Source: Dehalococcoidia bacterium (GTDB lineage: Bacteria > Chloroflexota > Dehalococcoidia > Lucifugimonadales > Australimonadaceae). From it: a stretch of DNA of 15,446 nt. The stretch spans positions 1 through 15,446 of the forward strand of contig JAGWBE010000041.1 in assembly GCA_021296055.1 (NCBI GenBank), written 5' to 3'. Under the pieces are notes generated by a model. It was not told the DNA's origin. It saw only the letters and a program-made list of their open reading frames with translations, and did not search any database. The position numbers were made by a program, and so were the translations under genes. Each line of letters starts with the position of its first letter. Positions within the stretch are counted from its first letter, which is position 1. Shown here one piece after another: positions 12,506 to 15,446 of this stretch.

Positions 12506-13780
12506 CTAGAACGCCCCCCGCGTGCGTCCGAGCGCCGCGAACCCCACCACGACGAACGCTAGCATCGCCGCGCCCGTCATCCACATCGCGTCCGCAACGC
12601 CCGCCCGCGCCACCACGAACCCCAGCGCCAGTGTGCCTATGCCGATGGAGGCGTTCCCCAGGTTCCATATCGCCATGCCTCTGCCCTGCAAGCGCTCCGG
12701 CAACCGCGCCTGCGCAGCCGAGACGAGCAGCGAGAAGGAGGCCATGTTCAGCGCGCCAACGAAGGCGAGCACGCCCAGTGTCGCCAGATAGCCGTCAGCC
12801 TGCGACAGCGCCGTCAGCCCCAACGCCTGCAAGGTCAGCGCGCCCCATATCCACCATCCCCTGCGCCGCACGTTGCCCCGGTGGGCGATGAAGAGCGTGC
12901 TCGCCACCGCGCCCACGCCGCCCGCCGCGTACAGCATCCCCAAAGCGTCCGCCTCCCGCCCCAGCACCTCCTCCACCCACACAGGCATGAATGCGAGGTA
13001 GGGCACGGTGAAGAGCAAGGCGGCGTACTCGATGGCGAATAGCTGGCGCAGCAAGCGGTCGTTCCAGATGTAGGCCGCCGCTTCCTGCAGGTCGGCGGCG
13101 AGGCCGCGCAGCCCCGACGTGCCGCGCTCCACTTGATCGGGAGCGAATCCGACCCGCATCGGCAGCGACGCGAACGCCACGCCCAGCAGCAGCGCCGCCT
13201 GCACGCCGAAGTTGCCGTCCACGCCGATGGCCGCGATCAGGAAGCCGCCCACGGCGGGCGCCGCGATGCGCGATACGTCGAACCCCGCCGAGTTCAGCGC
13301 GACTGCGTTCAGCAGGCCCTCCTTCGGCACGACCGACGGCACGAGGCTCTGACGGATGATGTGAATCAGCGTGTTCTCCACGCCACTGACGAAGGCGAAC
13401 GCCATCAGATGCCACGGCTCCACCCAGCCCAGCGCGATGTCCGCCGCCAGCGCCGCCGCCAGCGCCGCCATGACGAACTGGCTCGAGGCGAGCAAGACCT
13501 TGCGGTTCGCCCTGTCCACCAGCGCGCCCAGCGGCAGCGCAAAGACGAGGAACGGGAGTTGGTAGATGAACAGCACCGTGCCCAGCAGCACGCTGCTGCC
13601 CGTCAGGTCAAAGGCGATCCACCCCAGCGAAACCTGCTGTAGGTTGCGCGCCGACGCCGAGAGGAAGCTGGTCGTCCACAGGAAGCGGTAGTCGCGATGG
13701 CGCAGCGACGCGAACATGCGCGGCAGGGCGATTCCCGCCACGCGCGCCCGCTGTTCGGTTGCCTCCGCGCCCTTGGCCAT
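12506..13780 (-). CDS. MFS transporter, MFS_3 / EntS-like exporter
   Basis: A 424-residue protein with 12 hydrophobic segments. It starts with the subfamily signature SLRHRDYRFLWTTSFLSASARNLQQVSLGWIAFDLTGSS, followed by the MFS loop motif GALVDRANRKVLL between helices 2 and 3. This pattern is typical of the MFS_3 group (enterobactin exporter EntS and macrolide-efflux relatives), so export of a small molecule is likely; substrate unknown. ATG 13780 is only eight bases from a minus-strand TAGACT, and no Shine-Dalgarno sequence is present, so the message is probably leaderless. It lies 24 bp downstream of the small acidic-tailed gene on the same strand but appears to have its own promoter. It is convergent with lexA. 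Confidence 0.9.
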   Translation of the reverse strand: MAKGAEATEQRARVAGIALPRMFASLRHRDYRFLWTTSFLSASARNLQQVSLGWIAFDLTGSSVLLGTVLFIYQLPFLVFALPLGALVDRANRKVLLASSQFVMAALAAALAADIALGWVEPWHLMAFAFVSGVENTLIHIIRQSLVPSVVPKEGLLNAVALNSAGFDVSRIAAPAVGGFLIAAIGVDGNFGVQAALLLGVAFASLPMRVGFAPDQVERGTSGLRGLAADLQEAAAYIWNDRLLRQLFAIEYAALLFTVPYLAFMPVWVEEVLGREADALGMLYAAGGVGAVASTLFIAHRGNVRRRGWWIWGALTLQALGLTALSQADGYLATLGVLAFVGALNMASFSLLVSAAQARLPERLQGRGMAIWNLGNASIGIGTLALGFVVARAGVADAMWMTGAAMLAFVVVGFAALGRTRGAF

Positions 13781-13788
13781 AGGGGCGC

Positions 13789-13794
13789 AGTCTA
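13789..13794 (-). promoter_or_regulatory. -10 box (TAGACT, minus strand) for the MFS gene, leaderless start
   Basis: Reading the minus strand, TAGACT (13794-13789) is separated from ATG 13780 by eight bases, so the expected start site falls within two bases of the start codon. There is no room for a ribosome binding site. The spacing matches the apparently leaderless starts at 9344 and 14144. Confidence 0.5.
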
Positions 13795-13804
13795 ACGCGG
13801 CGCG

Positions 13805-14077
13805 CTACTCCGCCTCGTCCCCCTCGTTCTCCTCCTCCTCCAACGGGCGCGGGCGGTAGTAGACGCCCCACTTCTGCATCGCCTGCTCCACCTGCGGGTT
13901 CTCCAGTGCCGCCAGGTCTTTCAGGAACCCGGCGATGGCGTGCGCGTGCAGCAACTCCTCCGAGCACACCCACGACGCCTCGCCGCGCGTCACATACACA
14001 AGCGCGTTCTGGTGCTTGCACTGGATGGCGACGCGGCTGCCGCCCGTCCCCTGCGTAACCGTGATTCCGTAGCCCAT
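13805..14077 (-). CDS. Small hypothetical protein with acidic C-terminal tail
   Basis: A 90-residue protein I do not recognise. Residues 1-38 look beta-rich (GYGITVTQG, SRVAIQC, ALVYVT) and include Cys20 and His22, with Cys38 further on. Residues 39-72 look helical. The tail LEEEENEGDEAE is strongly acidic. ATG 14077 has GGGAGG upstream and a perfect minus-strand TATAAT at 14120-14115. The open frame extends far upstream across selD, but that extension is a shadow. It is divergent from selD, with separate, non-overlapping -10 boxes. Codon composition and the ribosome binding site support a real gene. Confidence 0.7.
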   Translation of the reverse strand: MGYGITVTQGTGGSRVAIQCKHQNALVYVTRGEASWVCSEELLHAHAIAGFLKDLAALENPQVEQAMQKWGVYYRPRPLEEEENEGDEAE

Positions 14078-14114
14078 AAGCGCCGCCTCCCGCCATGCCG
14101 GTCGTGCGCGTCCG

Positions 14115-14120
14115 ATTATA
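14115..14120 (-). promoter_or_regulatory. -10 box (perfect TATAAT) for the small acidic-tailed protein
   Basis: The minus strand reads TATAAT at 14120-14115, giving a leader of about 31 nt that includes GGGAGG before ATG 14077. It lies 11 bp from the selD -10 box on the other strand. Confidence 0.6.
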
Positions 14121-14131
14121 CGCGCCAGGCG

Positions 14132-14137
14132 TATACT
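14132..14137 (+). promoter_or_regulatory. -10 box (TATACT) for selD, leaderless start
   Basis: TATACT matches the -10 consensus at five of six positions. Only six bases (14138-14143) separate it from the selD ATG at 14144, so transcription probably begins on the start codon itself. No Shine-Dalgarno sequence is present. This also fixes the start at 14144 rather than further upstream. Confidence 0.6.
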
Positions 14138-14143
14138 CCCCCT

Positions 14144-15175
14144 ATGCAATCGCAAGAGGACGTGCGCCTGACCAGTCTCGCCGCCTGCGCGGGCTGAGCG
14201 GGCAAGTTCAACGCTGAGGACCTCGGCGAGGTCCTGCGACATCTTCCGCACGCGCAGCATCCCGACCTGCTCGTCGGCATCGACACGGGCGACGACGCCG
14301 CCGTCTACCGCCTGACGGACGATCTCGCCGTCGTCCAGACCATCGACTTCTTCCCGCCCATCGTGGACGACCCGCGCCAGTTCGGCGCCATCGCCGCCGC
14401 GAACGCCCTGAGCGACGTGTACGCGATGGGCGGGCGCCCCATCCTCGCGCTGAACGTCGTCTGCTTCCCCGACAATCTGCCCAAGCTGCTGCGCGGCGGC
14501 GCCGACGTCGCCGCCGAGGCGGGCGTGCTCATCGCGGGCGGCCACACCCTCAAGGACGCGGAGCCTAAGTACGGCATGTCCGTAACCGGCACGGTCCGCC
14601 CCGGCGCGCTCGTCACCAACGTGGGCGCGCGCCCCGGGGACGCACTCGTGCTCACCAAGCCGATCGGCACGGGCATCGTAACCACCGCCGCCAAAGCGGG
14701 AAGCGTCGACCCCGCCGTGCTCGACGCCGCCGTCGATACGATGCGCCGCCTAAACCGCGACGCCTCGCTGGCGATGCAGGCCGTGGGCGTGCACGCCGCC
14801 ACCGACGTAACCGGCTTCGGCCTCATCGGCCATCTCACGGGGATGATGCGGGGTAGCGGCGTGTCGGCGCGGGTCGACGCGGGCGCGGTTCCCGTCCTGC
14901 CCGGCGTGCGCGAACTCCTGGCCCAGGGCGTAGCGCCGGGCGGCACGCGCAACAACCTCGCCGCCGCCGAGGCGCACACAGCGTGGAGCCCGCGCCTGAC
15001 GGAGGAAGAGCGTCTCTTGCTCTGCGACGCGCAGACCTCCGGCGGCCTGCTCATCGCCGTACCGCGCGAGCGCCTCCCGCGCCTGTTGGACGAACTAGGC
15101 GCGCGCGATGTCTCCCATGCCGTCGTCGGCGCAGTGGAAGCACGCGCCGACGCGCTCATCAACGTCGAAGGCTGA
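14144..15175 (+). CDS. selD: Selenide, water dikinase SelD, a selenoprotein (Sec at in-frame UGA)
   Basis: SelD makes selenophosphate from selenide and ATP, the selenium donor for selenocysteine and selenouridine. Read through the TGA at 14195-14197 as selenocysteine, the gene encodes 343 residues starting MQSQEDVRLTSLAACAG-U18-AGK21. U18 aligns with the catalytic Cys/Sec and K21 with the essential Lys of SelD. Downstream are TGDDAAV (48-54), QTIDFF (65-70), NALSDVYAMGG with N87 and D91, AGGHT, and DVTGFGLIGH, which are the ATP/Mg-binding motifs of the family. Total length is normal. Without read-through the first usable start would be about 14363, losing the active site and first ATP-binding loop. 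A SECIS-like hairpin follows the UGA. The start at 14144 is set by family alignment and a -10 box six bases upstream. selA, selB and selC are not in the window. Confidence 0.95.
14195..14238 (+). promoter_or_regulatory. Bacterial SECIS element with UGA-Sec codon in selD
   Basis: UGA (14195-14197) is followed by a hairpin with a perfect 8-bp stem, AGGACCTC (14217-14224) with GAGGTCCT (14228-14235). The apical loop GGC carries guanosines at its first two positions (14225-14226). CGC (14212-14214) and GCG (14236-14238) can extend the stem past a two-base bulge (T14215, G14216). The UGA-to-loop distance of 27 nt and the G in the loop fit the known constraints for bacterial SECIS elements bound by SelB. 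Confidence 0.85.
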
Positions 15176-15198
15176 AGCGCCCGCCGCACGCCCCGCCC

Positions 15199-15207
15199 TG
15201 CTATCCT
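15199..15207 (+). promoter_or_regulatory. Extended -10 promoter (TGcTATCCT) for ileS
   Basis: TG-C-TATCCT is an extended -10 element of the same form as the one at 9328-9336. A start site near 15214 gives a leader of about 90 nt that contains the terminator-type hairpin at 15233-15262. No -35 box is recognisable. Confidence 0.5.
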
Positions 15208-15232
15208 GTGAGCGACGGAGGCGGCGCGGCCT

Positions 15233-15262
15233 GGCCCGTCCAGCGATGAGGGCGGGCCTTTT
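15233..15262 (+). terminator. Intrinsic terminator hairpin between selD and ileS, possible attenuator
   Basis: GGCCCGTCC (15233-15241) pairs with GGGCGGGCC (15250-15258), nine base pairs with one G-U, around the 8-nt loop AGCGATGA. TTTT (15259-15262) follows directly. It could end selD transcription. Because it lies downstream of the extended -10 box at 15199-15207, it could instead act as an attenuator in the ileS leader. Confidence 0.7.
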
Positions 15263-15303
15263 CGTGGCGCGCGCACAGGCGGAACGGGAGACGGAGCGGC
15301 AAG

Positions 15304-15446
15304 TTGGACGCGACGGAACGCTTCAAACCGGCGCCGGGGCGGGTGAGCTTCCCCGCCCTGGAAGAGGGCGTGCTCGAGCGCTGGCGCGAGCAGGGAACCT
15401 TCCGCGCCGTCGAGCGCGTGCGCAAGGACGCGCCCTTGTTCGTCTT
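15304..15446 (+). CDS. ileS: Isoleucyl-tRNA synthetase, N-terminal fragment (runs off the window)
   Basis: The frame from TTG 15304 reads LDATERFKPAPGRVSFPALEEGVLERWREQGTFRAVERVRKDAPLFVF, the typical opening of IleRS (FP-x-LEE-x-VL-x-W followed by the strand that leads to the HIGH-type signature beyond the window edge). The TTG start is chosen because CGGAG (15292-15296) sits seven bases upstream and an in-frame stop (TGA, 15247-15249) precedes without any in-frame ATG or GTG. Related class I synthetases (ValRS, LeuRS) share this opening in part; the LEE-x-VL-x-W-x-E/Q-x-x-x-F form favours IleRS. The protein continues for roughly another thousand residues outside the window. Confidence 0.85.
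   Translation, partial: MDATERFKPAPGRVSFPALEEGVLERWREQGTFRAVERVRKDAPLFV

Noticed and set aside
14195..14197. TGA in selD as a nonsense mutation or sequencing error making a pseudogene
   Set aside because: It falls exactly on the catalytic Cys/Sec position, both flanks are well conserved, and a suitable SECIS hairpin follows. Selenocysteine is the simpler explanation.
15208..15303. T-box riboswitch upstream of ileS
   Set aside because: The leader is about 90 nt and I see neither the T-box consensus (GGTGGNACCGCG-like) nor a Stem I. Only a terminator-type hairpin is present.

Overview
The window is a stretch of very GC-rich bacterial chromosome (about two thirds G+C by eye). It is densely packed with housekeeping and metabolic genes and shows no phage, plasmid, insertion-sequence or CRISPR signature. 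Several traits suggest a member of the Chloroflexota, perhaps a Dehalococcoidia/SAR202-like lineage: a Gram-positive type LexA with a GAAC-N4-GTTC operator, promoters that consist mainly of a -10 box, several apparently leaderless genes, and a selenocysteine-containing SelD. That placement is an inference from style and gene content; no rRNA gene is present to confirm it.

Layout, left to right. A REP-like palindrome and a -10 box lead into a plus-strand pair: an amidohydrolase-2 family enzyme (181-1248) and a nucleotidyltransferase-like protein (1262-2119). Convergent to these is a LicD-family phosphotransferase fused to an Ig-like domain (3060-2140, minus). A gene-poor stretch of about 450 bp follows. 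Next is a minus-strand operon: thioredoxin reductase trxB, a Gfo/Idh/MocA oxidoreductase and a small YHS-domain metal-binding protein (5756 down to 3515). Divergent from trxB is a VOC/glyoxalase protein (5849-6223), which meets a DMT-family permease (7160-6252, minus). A divergent promoter then drives an M20-family hydantoinase/carbamoylase whose reading frame is broken near 7405-7411, translationally coupled by ATGA to an alpha/beta hydrolase (8497-9318). A DinB-like maleylpyruvate-isomerase-family protein (9344-9961) follows.

The right half holds DNA repair and translation functions: tag (3-methyladenine DNA glycosylase I, minus), recO (plus) from an overlapping divergent promoter, a small membrane protein, and lexA behind an SOS box. 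An MFS exporter (13780-12506, minus) and a small unknown acidic-tailed protein (14077-13805, minus) come next. Then selD (14144-15175), whose active-site residue is encoded by an in-frame UGA. The window ends in the first codons of ileS (from 15304), preceded by its own promoter and a terminator-type hairpin.

The most notable content is the UGA-encoded selenocysteine in SelD with a bacterial SECIS hairpin; naive gene calling would remove the active site. Second are window-wide promoter patterns: leaderless starts 6-8 nt after a -10 box, and divergent promoters whose two -10 hexamers share their TA. Third is a skew at Val-Thr codon pairs that avoids GTCAC/GTGAC in favour of GTAAC/GTTAC. I saw no defence, secretion or biosynthetic cluster, and nothing I would call a wholly new multi-gene system.
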